A stretch of 64,000 nt of DNA from Marinilongibacter aquaticus (lineage in GTDB: Bacteria; Bacteroidota; Bacteroidia; Cytophagales; Spirosomataceae). The stretch spans positions 3,435,501 through 3,499,500 of the forward strand of contig NZ_CP083757.1 of NCBI RefSeq assembly GCF_020149935.1, given 5' to 3'. This document shows positions 52,113 to 60,868 of the stretch, piece after piece (positions within the stretch are counted from its first letter, which is position 1; each line of letters opens with the position of its first letter). Under the pieces are notes generated by a model. It was not told where the DNA came from and did not search any database. It worked only from the letters and a program-made list of their open reading frames with translations. A program made the translations under genes and the position numbers.

Positions 52113-53699
52113 ATGAAGTTTAAATCACTCCTATTTTTATCGATTGCAGGCTTGCTTTTTTCTGCCTGCCAGAAGCCTTTCTCCGAATTGGAGAAAGATC
52201 CAAACAGACCTGTGAATGTACCTGCTGCTCTGGTTCTGAGCCAAGTGGAATTTGATATGTACAACAACACAGGAAAACCTTTTAGCGACGCCATGCGTTG
52301 GAATCAGTTTTATTGTTCGAATTACAATTATTACGCAACCAACGAGTACACGTGGACCGAAATGCCCAACCACTTTTTCATCTTAAAAAACGTGGTGAAA
52401 ATGGAAGAAGAGGCCTTGCGTGCTGGGGCCAACGAGGTGAATCCTTATGCGGCTTTGGGTAAGTTTTTTAGGGCTTTCTTTTACGATCAAATGTCGAAAA
52501 GAGCTGGAGACCTGCCTTTGACAGAAGCCTTGGAAGGTCAGGATAATTTCGAGCCGAACTACAATTCGCAAAAGGAGATTTATGTACAAATTTTGAATTG
52601 GCTCGACGAATCGAATGCCGACTTGGCCAGTTTGATTGCTCAGGGCGAGAACAGCATTACGGGCGATTTTTATTTCGACGGCGATTTGAAACAATGGCAA
52701 AAGGTAGTGAACGCTTTGCAATTGCGTATTCTTACGACCTTGAGCAGCAAAGAAAACGACAGCGATCTCAATATAAAAGGGCGTTTTGCCAAGATTTTGC
52801 AGAATGCCAATCAGTATCCTTTGCTGAACGATATGAACGACAATTTGGAGTTCATGAGCAACATTTACAACAAGTATCCTTCAAACCCCGATAACTTTGG
52901 TTTTGATGCCACAAGACAAAATATGGCGGCGGCTTATGTGGAGCCTTTGAAGAACCTGAAAGATCCGCGATTGTTCATCACTTGCGAGCCCGCAGGTTCA
53001 GAAATGAAGGCGGGGAAATTGCCTTCAGATTTTTCGGCTTACCACGGTGCAAGCTCGGGTGAAGATTTGGCCGATATGACATTCAAAGCGGGAGTAAGCA
53101 ACGGTACGGCCTTTGCTCCCGGTGAGTATTCTTTCCAAAATCGCTTTCGTTATTACACCAATTACGAAGGAGAAGCCGTGTTTATCGTGGCTTATCCCGA
53201 AATGTGTTTCAACATTGCCGAAGGCATTCACAGAGGTTGGTTCGACGGTTCGGCAGCAGAGTGGTACGCCAAGGGTATCGAAGCTTCAATGTCCTTTTAT
53301 GGACTCAATTCAGGTGCAAATACTTTTACGTATTCGCAAACTGGCGGAAAGGATGCTTCGGACTTTGTGACCTTCAATTACGATTTCGACTTCCAAGAAT
53401 ACCTGAACCAAAGTGATGTGAAATACACGGCAGACGAAAAAGGTTTGGAAAAAATCATTACCCAAAAATACTTGGCCTTTTTCATGAACTCGGGTATGGA
53501 AGCTTATTTCAACTGGAGAAGAACGGGCTACCCGGCATTTTATACCGGTGTGGGTACAGGAAATTCGGGTCGAATAGCCATCAGATGGCAATATCCGTAT
53601 TCTGAAAGAACAACCAACACCGCAAATTATGAAACGGCCATCGATCGCCAATTCAATGGCGACGACAACATCAACGATGAAATTTGGCTTTTGAAATAA
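52113..53699 (+). CDS. SusD/RagB-family outer-membrane lipoprotein (SusD-like_2 type)
   Basis: 528 residues. Lipoprotein signal MKFKSLLFLSIAGLLFSAC (Cys19), then QKPFSELEKDPNRPVNVPA, the family opening. C-terminal hallmark KYLAFFMNSGMEAYFNWRRTGYPAFY. Binds substrate on the outer surface for the SusC above. Followed by a terminator, so the pair forms a two-gene operon. Confidence 0.94.
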   Translation: MKFKSLLFLSIAGLLFSACQKPFSELEKDPNRPVNVPAALVLSQVEFDMYNNTGKPFSDAMRWNQFYCSNYNYYATNEYTWTEMPNHFFILKNVVKMEEEALRAGANEVNPYAALGKFFRAFFYDQMSKRAGDLPLTEALEGQDNFEPNYNSQKEIYVQILNWLDESNADLASLIAQGENSITGDFYFDGDLKQWQKVVNALQLRILTTLSSKENDSDLNIKGRFAKILQNANQYPLLNDMNDNLEFMSNIYNKYPSNPDNFGFDATRQNMAAAYVEPLKNLKDPRLFITCEPAGSEMKAGKLPSDFSAYHGASSGEDLADMTFKAGVSNGTAFAPGEYSFQNRFRYYTNYEGEAVFIVAYPEMCFNIAEGIHRGWFDGSAAEWYAKGIEASMSFYGLNSGANTFTYSQTGGKDASDFVTFNYDFDFQEYLNQSDVKYTADEKGLEKIITQKYLAFFMNSGMEAYFNWRRTGYPAFYTGVGTGNSGRIAIRWQYPYSERTTNTANYETAIDRQFNGDDNINDEIWLLK

Positions 53700-53726
53700 T
53701 ATACTGCTCTTCGGAAATGCTGATTT

Positions 53727-53762
53727 CGAAACCTTCCTCGCTATTGTGGGGGAGGTTTTTTT
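53727..53762 (+). terminator. Rho-independent terminator after the second SusCD pair
   Basis: AAACCTTCC (53729-53737) pairs with GGGAGGTTT (53750-53758, one T-G), followed by T run. It stands between the SusD gene and the convergent hydrolase gene. Confidence 0.8.
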
Positions 53763-53775
53763 CTTGTGAAGAAGA

Positions 53776-56496
53776 TCAAGGGCAATAAGACAACCAGCCC
53801 TGTAAGGTGTTTGATGGATTTGTATGCGGCCGGGCATAGAACACCTGCACTTGTCCGGGATTGGTGCTGAGGGATACGGTCCAGCCTTCGTCACCTACAG
53901 TGGCCCGGTTCCAATTGTTTCCATTGGTGGAGAATTCGGCGTAATCGCCCAAAGGGAGGTTTTTCACATAAACGCGAAAGGTGGTCACACCTGCTCCGCA
54001 GAGTACTTCGTTTTTGGCGGGGTCCCAATTGAAAGGACAAACAGAAAACGATTGCACAGGCTTTTGGCTCGGCTTGTCGGAGACGGATACACCGCTTTCG
54101 CAACCTATCGCGGCCCTCAGAACCACGGGTTGTACGGCCCGAAAACCGGGCAGCAAACTTATGGATTTGGAAGCACGGTAATTGGCTGTAGGGCTCGAGC
54201 TGTTCAAAACCAAATGTTCGGGGCAATCTGCTCCACAGCTCGACCGTGCTTTCAAATTGTACACCTCTTCCCTGAAAGCTCCAGCCACATAGGCATCGAT
54301 GCTCACGTGCTGCATGTCCTGCGAAGGGGCATACACGGTGTCGAAGGGTGTGGTGCCTGCACAGCGTGACAGGTTTACGCCATTGAAGTTCTTGTAGATC
54401 GAGAATGCTTCATTGTTGGGGAAAGTATAGGCACTGGAACTGACTGTCGGTACAAAATTGGTGTATTCCAAAACGTCTTTGGCCACCTTCACTTTGCCGA
54501 AAGCCCCGTGGATTATATCGGAGACCGTGACATTGATGTTTTTCTTGTCGATCACCGCGTTGTCGAGAAAACGCCGCAAGCCAAAGCCCAATCGCGAACC
54601 TGGAGCGATATCGTAACTTGTACCGTTCTCGGCCACAGCGTATTGGTTGAAGGCCACAAAAGGCGGGGTGAAAGTCAGAAAATTCAAGAGGTTTGTGGTG
54701 TTGATGACAAACTTGTTGGTTGGGTTTCTGTTCGAGGCTGTTTGTGCAAAAATCTGTGTCCTTAGTTTGTAGCAGAGGGTCGAATTGCAGAGGCCAAACA
54801 GGCCCCGCCGCTTTATGCCCATGTCGGCTTCCATACCTTTGTCGTTGATTGTCGGTATCTGGTCTGGGTTAGGGTTCATTGGGATATTTTTTCGGATGCC
54901 CCAACGGTTTCCGTTGTTGATGGCCACGGTGCGGCATTGGCTGGGGTAATCGCCCACTGCGGCCAGATTGTTGCGTAAGATAGTATAGAAAGGGTGGGCT
55001 TTTACACTTTCCGATTGCGTGTCGGAATGGTGCAAGAGCATCTGTTTGGCGGCATTGCTGTAATGCAGCATATTGCGTACGCTGGGAAAGAAGGCGGCCC
55101 CGCCGTATTGCGTGAAATGGTCGACCATTTGTTGCATACCGAGTGGAATCTGGGCTCCGTTCTGCGGACTGTCGAAAGAGATGAACAATCGGGTATGGTG
55201 GTCGAGGTTATTGGATTCCATCCAAGCCAGACCATAGCGGGCAACCAAGCCGCCCATACTGGCCCCCACAACCACGAAATCCTCGGTCATGGTGCTGTGG
55301 TGCCGAGTATACAGGCTGTCGAGCAGTTTGGCCAGTACCAGCCCGTTGTTCTCGATCAGGCCCGTGCCACCCCTGTTGTACTTCTTGCCGTCGCTGCCTC
55401 CTTCCATTTGATCCAAAATAATGATGTCATAACCGAGGGATAAGAGTTCGTCACCAAGTTTAGCATTCGGGTTTCCTGGTTCATTAAATAATTTATTTAA
55501 ATATTTAGCCCAAATGTTTTCATGGTGCTGCTGATTGCCCGGGTCGAATCCGTCGATAAAGACAATGGGTTTGCGTAATCGCTTGTCGCTGCAACTGGCC
55601 GGGGAATAGTAGAAAGTGGCCAGACCTTTTTCGGCGTAGCTGCCTTCTCCATAACCGCCGTCGAATGCATAGCCCGTGATCTCCAACTGCTCTGATCCCT
55701 CACAATCAGTGGGGGGGTCCACGGCCAACTGGCAGGTGGAAATCACGTAGTGTTGCTGCACACCACCCACGGTGAGAATCAGCACCAAAAGACCGGAAAT
55801 GTCCTCGTTGCTTACCGTCAGGTTTAAGACATAGCCCTCCAAGCCGGAAACGGGTGAATCGAAGATTACGGCATTGTTGTACACGGCTTTCATGTGCGAA
55901 ACTTGAGCCAGTGAAAAGCCGCTGTTGCTCAGCACAAAGTCCGAGCTGAAGTGAAAGGCATGCTGGCCGGGGTAGAGGCAAGGGTAGTCTTCGGCCATCA
56001 AAAGTCCGGCAATGGCTGCCTTTTCAGCCAAGTAGGGGGAACTGCTGCGGCCGGGCACATCGTAGAGTTGGTTGTTGCTGACCGACAGCAGGTTGTTGTC
56101 TACCGCATCGGGGGCTAGGGTGTTGAAGTTGTAGTCGATAATGCCCACGGGGTGATGGTATTTGTGGTCGGGATGAAAATCGGCGATTTCTTCGTAGACC
56201 TCTTGGTAGTGTTTCATGCCGGCATTGTTGAAAGCCGAGCGGTAGATTTCGGCATAGGCCTGCAAAAAATGGGCGGTGTTGGAGGTGTCGGTTTGGCCTT
56301 GCAAGCCGGTATAGTTGTAGATGTCGGCCAAAGGGAATACATTTTCGTAGAGAATACCCGTGGGTACCTGACTTTTGTCCAAATGTTTCAAGATGTCAAA
56401 GGCCAAATCTCCGTAAGAGGATTGGGGCGGACAGGATTGTTGAGCAAAGGTGTAAATACTCTGCAAGCAGAGTAAAAGTAAGCTGTGGATTTTCAT
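53776..56496 (-). CDS. Large secreted alpha/beta-hydrolase (lipase-like)
   Basis: 906 residues with a signal peptide (MKIHSLLLLCLQSIYTFAQ). Residues ~300-560 hold an alpha/beta-hydrolase core: KPIVFIDGFDPGN, LGYDIIILDQMEGG and the nucleophile elbow VVVGASMGGLVARYGL with Ser413, like PGAP1/lipase families. Near 765-800 is ANYRASKSISLLPGFRAV, which fits the small beta domain called 3-coathanger stack in Bacteroidota secreted proteins. The last ~80 residues (VCPFNWDPAKNEVLCGAG...) are beta-rich; no type IX sorting tail is evident. It is the last gene after the eight lipoproteins, 48 bp after copy 1. Substrate unknown. Confidence 0.82.
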   Translation of the reverse strand: MKIHSLLLLCLQSIYTFAQQSCPPQSSYGDLAFDILKHLDKSQVPTGILYENVFPLADIYNYTGLQGQTDTSNTAHFLQAYAEIYRSAFNNAGMKHYQEVYEEIADFHPDHKYHHPVGIIDYNFNTLAPDAVDNNLLSVSNNQLYDVPGRSSSPYLAEKAAIAGLLMAEDYPCLYPGQHAFHFSSDFVLSNSGFSLAQVSHMKAVYNNAVIFDSPVSGLEGYVLNLTVSNEDISGLLVLILTVGGVQQHYVISTCQLAVDPPTDCEGSEQLEITGYAFDGGYGEGSYAEKGLATFYYSPASCSDKRLRKPIVFIDGFDPGNQQHHENIWAKYLNKLFNEPGNPNAKLGDELLSLGYDIIILDQMEGGSDGKKYNRGGTGLIENNGLVLAKLLDSLYTRHHSTMTEDFVVVGASMGGLVARYGLAWMESNNLDHHTRLFISFDSPQNGAQIPLGMQQMVDHFTQYGGAAFFPSVRNMLHYSNAAKQMLLHHSDTQSESVKAHPFYTILRNNLAAVGDYPSQCRTVAINNGNRWGIRKNIPMNPNPDQIPTINDKGMEADMGIKRRGLFGLCNSTLCYKLRTQIFAQTASNRNPTNKFVINTTNLLNFLTFTPPFVAFNQYAVAENGTSYDIAPGSRLGFGLRRFLDNAVIDKKNINVTVSDIIHGAFGKVKVAKDVLEYTNFVPTVSSSAYTFPNNEAFSIYKNFNGVNLSRCAGTTPFDTVYAPSQDMQHVSIDAYVAGAFREEVYNLKARSSCGADCPEHLVLNSSSPTANYRASKSISLLPGFRAVQPVVLRAAIGCESGVSVSDKPSQKPVQSFSVCPFNWDPAKNEVLCGAGVTTFRVYVKNLPLGDYAEFSTNGNNWNRATVGDEGWTVSLSTNPGQVQVFYARPHTNPSNTLQGWLSYCP

Positions 56497-56544
56497 GATG
56501 GGTTTGTGTAAGGTGTGAGGAATTGTTAGGTAAGGTCAGAATAT

Positions 56545-57039
56545 TTAGTAGTAGGAGAGCTTGTTGAACTCGCCTTCGGTTACTCTATATTCTTTTCCAG
56601 TTTGTAGACTTTTAGTATTAAACTCGAAGGTTCCAGAAATATGATAGTCGTTAACATCATCTATTACAACAACACCACTTTCCGAATATGTAAAGTCAGC
56701 ATTTGTGATATTCCATTTTGGCGAATAAATGCCCAGATCAGTTTCAGTATTGGAGTCTAAAACGTATGTACCCTTTGAAATTGTGTTTTTAAAATATACA
56801 GCGAGTCCTACAAATTGTGGGTTGTTTGAGCAATAAATAGTTAGCAGTTTTCTTTTAACATCGTAACTTACCGATAATGGACCACTTCCTCCTGAACCAA
56901 AGGATCTATCGTCTTTATCCGGTCTAAATTTTTGTCCGTTGATTTTGCAGAAGAAAGTTTCTTCGGGGCCGAGGGATTTTATCCAGTCGCAGCTTTGCAG
57001 GGCCAGGGAAAGGATGAGGGTGAACAGGACTTTCTTCAT
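56545..57039 (-). CDS. Array lipoprotein copy 1 (nearest to the hydrolase)
   Basis: 164 residues. Lipidated Cys17 (LILSLALQSC), then DWIKSLGPEETFFCKINGQKF as in all copies. The start is set at MKK because this is the only start present in all eight copies. This copy is the most divergent: the tail reads FEFNTKSLQTGKEYRVTEG, so it lacks the CKDSTNNKEY block and its cysteine, but has another cysteine in the middle (IYCSNNP). N-terminal type: DDRSFGSGGSG. It sits 48 bp upstream of the hydrolase start, so the two are very likely co-transcribed. Confidence 0.88.
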   Translation of the reverse strand: MKKVLFTLILSLALQSCDWIKSLGPEETFFCKINGQKFRPDKDDRSFGSGGSGPLSVSYDVKRKLLTIYCSNNPQFVGLAVYFKNTISKGTYVLDSNTETDLGIYSPKWNITNADFTYSESGVVVIDDVNDYHISGTFEFNTKSLQTGKEYRVTEGEFNKLSYY

Positions 57040-57203
57040 TTTGGTGTGCATTTATGCTACAATATAAAAAAGGGATCAATAAAATACAAGTGTATTATTT
57101 TGGGCGTATTGCAAAATCTGCAATCAGAGCAAAAGTAAGCTGTGGATTTTCATGATGGGTTTGTGTAAGGTGTGTGGAATTGGAATTAAGGGCGGCAGAT
57201 TAT
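57040..57203 (-). repeat. Long intergenic repeat, before copy 1
   Basis: About 164 bp, nearly identical to three other spacers. In transcription order: end spacer, then ATGAAAATCCACAGC (minus strand, ATG at 57153) as in the hydrolase gene start, a TGA at codon 10 (57124-57126), the palindrome AATACAAGTGTATT (57083-57096), and the leader before the lipoprotein. Confidence 0.88.
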
Positions 57204-57701
57204 TTAGTAGTACGAGAGCTTGTTGAACTCGCCTTCTGTAATGCGGTATTCTTTATTGTTAGTGGAATCTTTGCAGACAAACTCAAAAGTGCCTGAAATA
57301 TTGTAGCCGTCAATTTCTGATAATACAAACTTTCCGGATGTAGAGACATAATAAATCACATTGCTAGCATTTCTATTTGTCGTTAAAAAACCAATACTAT
57401 GTTTTAACTCATTAGACAAAATAAATTCTCCTTCCTTTAGAGTCTTTGAATTGAGTTTTATATTGAAGCCAATAAAAAGGGGGTTATTTCTTACCCCAAT
57501 TGTCAAAAGGCTATCGTCCATTATCCATTTAGCTTCTAAAGGTTTTGATCCCCATCCACCTATAGGAGAGTTGTCTTTATCTGGTCTAAATTTTTGTCCG
57601 TTGATTTTGCAGAAGAAGGTTTCTTCGGGGCCAAGGGATTTTATCCAGTCGCAGCTTTGCAGGGCCAGGGAAAGGATGAGGGTGAACAGGATTTTCTTCA
57701 T
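57204..57701 (-). CDS. Array lipoprotein copy 2
   Basis: 165 residues. Shared N-terminus with lipidated Cys17 and Cys31; shared tail GTFEFVCKDSTNNKEYRITE. N-terminal type DKDNSPIGGWGSKPL, the same as copies 3 and 5. Variable middle (about residues 56-130) begins EAKWIMDDSLLTIGVRNNP and shares little with the other copies. Preceded by the short spacer type (58 bp), with an in-frame upstream ATG (MKTHTK) that is not conserved in the array. Two cysteines besides the lipidated one could form a disulfide between the constant ends. Confidence 0.88.
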   Translation of the reverse strand: MKKILFTLILSLALQSCDWIKSLGPEETFFCKINGQKFRPDKDNSPIGGWGSKPLEAKWIMDDSLLTIGVRNNPLFIGFNIKLNSKTLKEGEFILSNELKHSIGFLTTNRNASNVIYYVSTSGKFVLSEIDGYNISGTFEFVCKDSTNNKEYRITEGEFNKLSYY

Positions 57702-57759
57702 TTTGGTGTGCGTTTTCAATAAAGTGTGGAGAATTGTAGTATTAAGGAAGGCGGACTAT
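57702..57759 (-). repeat. Short spacer repeat, before copy 2
   Basis: 58 bp, practically identical to 58258-58315 before copy 3 and similar to 60813-60868 before copy 7. It lacks the relic ORF and the palindrome. Confidence 0.8.
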
Positions 57760-58257
57760 TTAGTAGTAGGAGAGCTTGTTGAACTCACCTTCTGTGATAT
57801 GGTATTCTTTATTGTTAGTGGAATCTTTGCAGACAAACTCAAAAGTGCCTGAAATATTATAACCTTCGATTTTAGTGATTTCTAAACGGCCTCTTGAGGA
57901 TATTGTTTTGATTAATGGTATTCGACCATTATCAGGGGTAAAATAACCTTTGGAGGATAATGAGTCATTTGATAAGCTGAATTCATTTAAAGACAACACG
58001 TTATCTTCAAGGAGAATAACCAATGATATTACTTTAGGAGAGTTCCTTACGCTAATAAATAGAATTTTAGTTCCCTTATTATATTCAACTCGTAGAGGTT
58101 TTGATCCCCACCCACCTATAGGAGAGTTGTCTTTATCTGGTCTAAATTTTTGTCCGTTGATTTTGCAGAAGAAGGTTTCTTCGGGGCCGAGGGATTTTAT
58201 CCAGTCGCAGCTTTGCAGGGCCAGGGAAAGGATGAGGGTGAACAGGATTTTCTTCAT
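57760..58257 (-). CDS. Array lipoprotein copy 3
   Basis: 165 residues. First ~55 residues are the same as copy 2 (DKDNSPIGGWGSKPL type), the middle is different (RVEYNKGTKILFISVRNSP ... LSNDSLSSKGYFTPDNG) and the tail is the common one with one change (EYHITEG). The phrase DSLSSKGY is shared with copy 7, suggesting exchange of middle segments. Short spacers on both sides; the spacers before copies 2 and 3 are almost identical in sequence. Confidence 0.88.
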   Translation of the reverse strand: MKKILFTLILSLALQSCDWIKSLGPEETFFCKINGQKFRPDKDNSPIGGWGSKPLRVEYNKGTKILFISVRNSPKVISLVILLEDNVLSLNEFSLSNDSLSSKGYFTPDNGRIPLIKTISSRGRLEITKIEGYNISGTFEFVCKDSTNNKEYHITEGEFNKLSYY

Positions 58258-58315
58258 TTTGGTGTGCGTTTTCAATAAAGTGTGGAGAATTGTAGTATTA
58301 AGGAAGGCGGACTAT
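58258..58315 (-). repeat. Short spacer repeat, before copy 3
   Basis: 58 bp, the twin of 57702-57759. The shared identity continues into the 3' ends of copies 3 and 4 and the 5' ends of copies 2 and 3. Confidence 0.8.
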
Positions 58316-58822
58316 TTAGTAGTAGGAGAGCTTGTTGAATTCGCCTTCTGTAATGCGGTATTCTTTGTTGTTTGTGGAGTCTTTACAGGTAAATTCGAAT
58401 GTACCACAAATTTTATATCCATCAACTTTGGAAATTGTTACAATTCCAGTTTTGGATAACATTCTATTTCGCTTACCGGCCTCTTGAGTAAAGTCTACAA
58501 AATAACTTCCAGATGTTTTTCCAATATCATTGTACATAATATGTTGACCTAATTCAATCTTATTATTAGCATCAAGCTTAACAGAAATATAAATCAACTG
58601 TGGAGTATTTGTTGCATCAATATACAGCCAATTAAACTCTTTGTCCACGGTAACATTCAACGGACCTACTCCCCCCCATCCAAATGACCGAGTGTCTTTT
58701 TCTGGTCTAAATTTTTGTCCGTTGATTTTGCAGAAGAAGGGTTCTTCGGGGCCAAGGGATTTTATCCAGTCGCAGCTTTGCAGGGCTAGGGAAAGGATGA
58801 GGGTGAACAGGACTTTCTTCAT
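58316..58822 (-). CDS. Array lipoprotein copy 4
   Basis: 168 residues, the longest copy. N-terminal type EEPFFC with TRSFGWGG, shared with copy 6 only. Middle NVTVDKEFNWLYIDATNTP ... SYFVDFTQEAGKRNRM is unlike the others. Tail has YKICGTFEFTCKDS, with an extra cysteine. Preceded by the long spacer with an intact 25-codon relic ORF. Confidence 0.88.
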   Translation of the reverse strand: MKKVLFTLILSLALQSCDWIKSLGPEEPFFCKINGQKFRPEKDTRSFGWGGVGPLNVTVDKEFNWLYIDATNTPQLIYISVKLDANNKIELGQHIMYNDIGKTSGSYFVDFTQEAGKRNRMLSKTGIVTISKVDGYKICGTFEFTCKDSTNNKEYRITEGEFNKLSYY

Positions 58823-58987
58823 TTTGGTGTGCATTTATGCTACAATATAAAAAAGGGATCAATAAAATACAAGTGTATTATTTTGGGCGTATTGCAAAAT
58901 CTGCAAGCAGAGCAAAAGTATGCTGTGGATTTTCATGATGGGTTTGTGTAAGGTGTGAGGAATTGGGATTAAGGGCAGGCGGATTAT
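58823..58987 (-). repeat. Long intergenic repeat, before copy 4
   Basis: Same ~165-bp element. Here the relic ORF is open for 25 codons (58859-58936, minus): MKIHSILLLCLQ then ILQYAQNNTLVFY. Palindrome AATACAAGTGTATT at 58866-58879. Confidence 0.88.
58859..58936 (-). pseudogene. Relic of the hydrolase gene start (25-codon ORF)
   Basis: The first 12 codons (MKIHSILLLCLQ) match codons 1-12 of the hydrolase (MKIHSLLLLCLQ); after that the sequence is unrelated leader DNA read through to TGA. It is best seen as a duplication scar. If translated, it would give a short hydrophobic leader peptide before copy 4. A second intact one is at 59525-59602; two broken ones are in the other long repeats. Confidence 0.7.
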
Positions 58988-59488
58988 TTAGTAGTAGGAG
59001 AGCTTGTTGAACTCACCTTCTGTAATGCAGTATTCTTTATTGTTTGTGGAATCTTTGCAGACAAACTCAAAAGTGCCTGAAATTTTATAGTTTTCCATTT
59101 TTTTTATGGAGGCTTTTCCACTTAAAGAAATATTACTTCTGACAGGTTTGTCATATTGATTCTCAGGAGTAAATTGGCCTCTTGAAATGCCTGTATCTAA
59201 CCCAAGTTCAAAGTTCCGCACATGTAATATAGGGTTGTCAAAAATGAGAGTTAGTGTAATAACTTTGGGAGAATTTCTTGCATAAATAAATAGCCTACCA
59301 GAATCTGTATTCCAAACAGCCGATAAGGGTTTTGATCCCCACCCACCTATAGGAGAGTTGTCTTTATCTGGTCTAAATTTTTGTCCGTTGATTTTGCAGA
59401 AGAAGGTTTCTTCGGGGCCGAGGGATTTTATCCAGTCGCAGCTTTGCAGGGCCAGGGAAAAGATGAGGGTGAACAGGACTTTTTTCAT
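58988..59488 (-). CDS. Array lipoprotein copy 5
   Basis: 166 residues. N-terminal type DKDNSPIGGWGSKPL like copies 2 and 3, but behind the long spacer like copies 1, 4 and 6: front module and spacer type do not travel together. Middle SAVWNTDSGRLFIYARNSP ... FTPENQYDKPV; tail EYCITEG has an extra cysteine in place of Arg. Confidence 0.88.
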   Translation of the reverse strand: MKKVLFTLIFSLALQSCDWIKSLGPEETFFCKINGQKFRPDKDNSPIGGWGSKPLSAVWNTDSGRLFIYARNSPKVITLTLIFDNPILHVRNFELGLDTGISRGQFTPENQYDKPVRSNISLSGKASIKKMENYKISGTFEFVCKDSTNNKEYCITEGEFNKLSYY

Positions 59489-59653
59489 TTTGGTGTGCAT
59501 TTATGCTACAATATAAAAAAGGGATCAATAAAATACAAGTGTATTATTTTGGGCGTATTGCAAAATCTGCAAGCAGAGCAAAAGTATACGGTGGATTTTC
59601 ATGATGGGTTTGTGTAAGGTGTGAGGAATTGTAATTTAGGGCAGGTAGATTAT
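59489..59653 (-). repeat. Long intergenic repeat, before copy 5
   Basis: Same ~165-bp element; relic ORF open for 25 codons (59525-59602, minus), beginning MKIHRILLLCLQ. Palindrome at 59532-59545. Confidence 0.88.
59525..59602 (-). pseudogene. Relic of the hydrolase gene start (25-codon ORF)
   Basis: As the relic before copy 4, with one change (MKIHRILLLCLQ). Same length and same stop. Lies between copies 6 and 5. Confidence 0.7.
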
Positions 59654-60154
59654 TTAGTAGTAAGAGAGCTTGTTGAACTCGCCTTCTGTGATGCGGTATT
59701 CTTTATTGTTTGTGGAGTCTTTACACGTAAATTCAAATGTACCCCAAATATGGTAACCGTCTACTTTTGTAATACTGGCTTTTCCTGAAGTTGAAATAAG
59801 GTCTATTGTGGGCTTGGAATATATTTTTTCAGGTGTGAAAATGCCTTTTGAAGAGTTAGTATTGCCATTGAAAGTAAGATCCATTTTTTCGACTATCTTC
59901 GTGTCCAAAGATAATATCAGGCTTACAACACGTGGAGAATTGGTTACAGATATAAAGAGGTATCCAGTATCTTTGTTCCAACTAATGTTTATTGGAGCTC
60001 CGCCCCCCCATCCAAATGACCGAGTGTCTTTATCTGGTCTAAATTTTTGTCCGTTGATTTTGCAGAAGAAGGGTTCTTCCGGGCCGAGGGATTTTATCCA
60101 GTCGCAGCTTTGCAGAGCCAGGGAAAGGATGAGGGTGAACAGGACTTTCTTCAT
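59654..60154 (-). CDS. Array lipoprotein copy 6
   Basis: 166 residues. N-terminal type EEPFFC/TRSFGWGG as in copy 4. Middle NISWNKDTGYLFISVTNSP ... GIFTPEKIYSKPTID has short matches to copies 5 and 8 (FTP.. Y.KP). Tail YHIWGTFEFTCKDS. Behind a long spacer whose relic ORF is cut by a TGA at codon 10. Confidence 0.88.
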   Translation of the reverse strand: MKKVLFTLILSLALQSCDWIKSLGPEEPFFCKINGQKFRPDKDTRSFGWGGGAPINISWNKDTGYLFISVTNSPRVVSLILSLDTKIVEKMDLTFNGNTNSSKGIFTPEKIYSKPTIDLISTSGKASITKVDGYHIWGTFEFTCKDSTNNKEYRITEGEFNKLSYY

Positions 60155-60317
60155 TTTGGTGTGCATTTATGCTACAATATAAAAAAGGGATCAATAAAAT
60201 ACAAGTGTATTATTTTGGGCGTATTGCAAAATCTGCAATCAGAGCAAAAGTAAGCTGTGGATTTTCATGATGGGTTTGTGTAAGGTGTGAGGAATTGGAA
60301 TTAAGGGCGGCAGATTA
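60155..60317 (-). repeat. Long intergenic repeat, before copy 6
   Basis: Same element, 163 bp; relic ORF starts at 60268 (minus) and stops at TGA in codon 10 (60239-60241), as in the repeat before copy 1. Palindrome at 60198-60211. Confidence 0.88.
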
Positions 60318-60812
60318 TTAGTAGTACGAGAGCTTGTTGAATTCGCCTTCTGTGATGCGGTATTCTTTATTGTTAGTGGAATCTTTGCAGACAAACTCAA
60401 AAGTGCCCGAAATATAATAGCCGTCTACCTTTGTAATGGCTGCCTTACCGCTTTGAGAAATCATATTTTCTGGAAAGGGTATAGAATATCTTCCGTCGTG
60501 TAAATAATATCCTTTTGAGGATAAGGAGTCAGGAAATAAGTTGAATTCTTTTTTTGATGGTTTTTTTGAGTCAAAAAATAGAATTAATGTGATTACCTGA
60601 GGAGAATTTCTCGAATATATAAAAAGTGTTTCGTCATCTTTATTCCAGGAAGCCTCCAATGATCCGCTTCCGCCCCAACCAACATCTTTTTCTGGTCTAA
60701 ATTTTTGTCCGTTGATTTTGCAGAAGAAAGTTTCTTCGGGGCCGAGGGATTTTATCCAGTCGCAGCTTTGCAGGGCCAGGGAAAGGATGAGGGTGAACAG
60801 GACTTTCTTCAT
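60318..60812 (-). CDS. Array lipoprotein copy 7
   Basis: 164 residues. N-terminal type EKDVGWGGSGSLEASWNK, shared with copy 8 over a longer stretch than other pairs. Middle then differs (DDETLFIYSRNSPQVITLIL ... DSLSSKGYYLHDGRYS). Common tail. Short spacer (56 bp) to copy 8; upstream in-frame ATG (MKTHTK) present as in copies 2 and 3. Confidence 0.88.
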   Translation of the reverse strand: MKKVLFTLILSLALQSCDWIKSLGPEETFFCKINGQKFRPEKDVGWGGSGSLEASWNKDDETLFIYSRNSPQVITLILFFDSKKPSKKEFNLFPDSLSSKGYYLHDGRYSIPFPENMISQSGKAAITKVDGYYISGTFEFVCKDSTNNKEYRITEGEFNKLSYY

Positions 60813-60868
60813 TTTGGTGTGTGTTTTCAATATGGTGTGTGGAATTGGAATTAAGGCAGGCAGATTAT

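Noticed and set aside
57361-58459. Plus-strand open frames of 160-170 codons inside the lipoprotein array
   Set aside because: They repeat with the array and are exact antisense shadows of the lipoprotein genes; they have no start or family features of their own.
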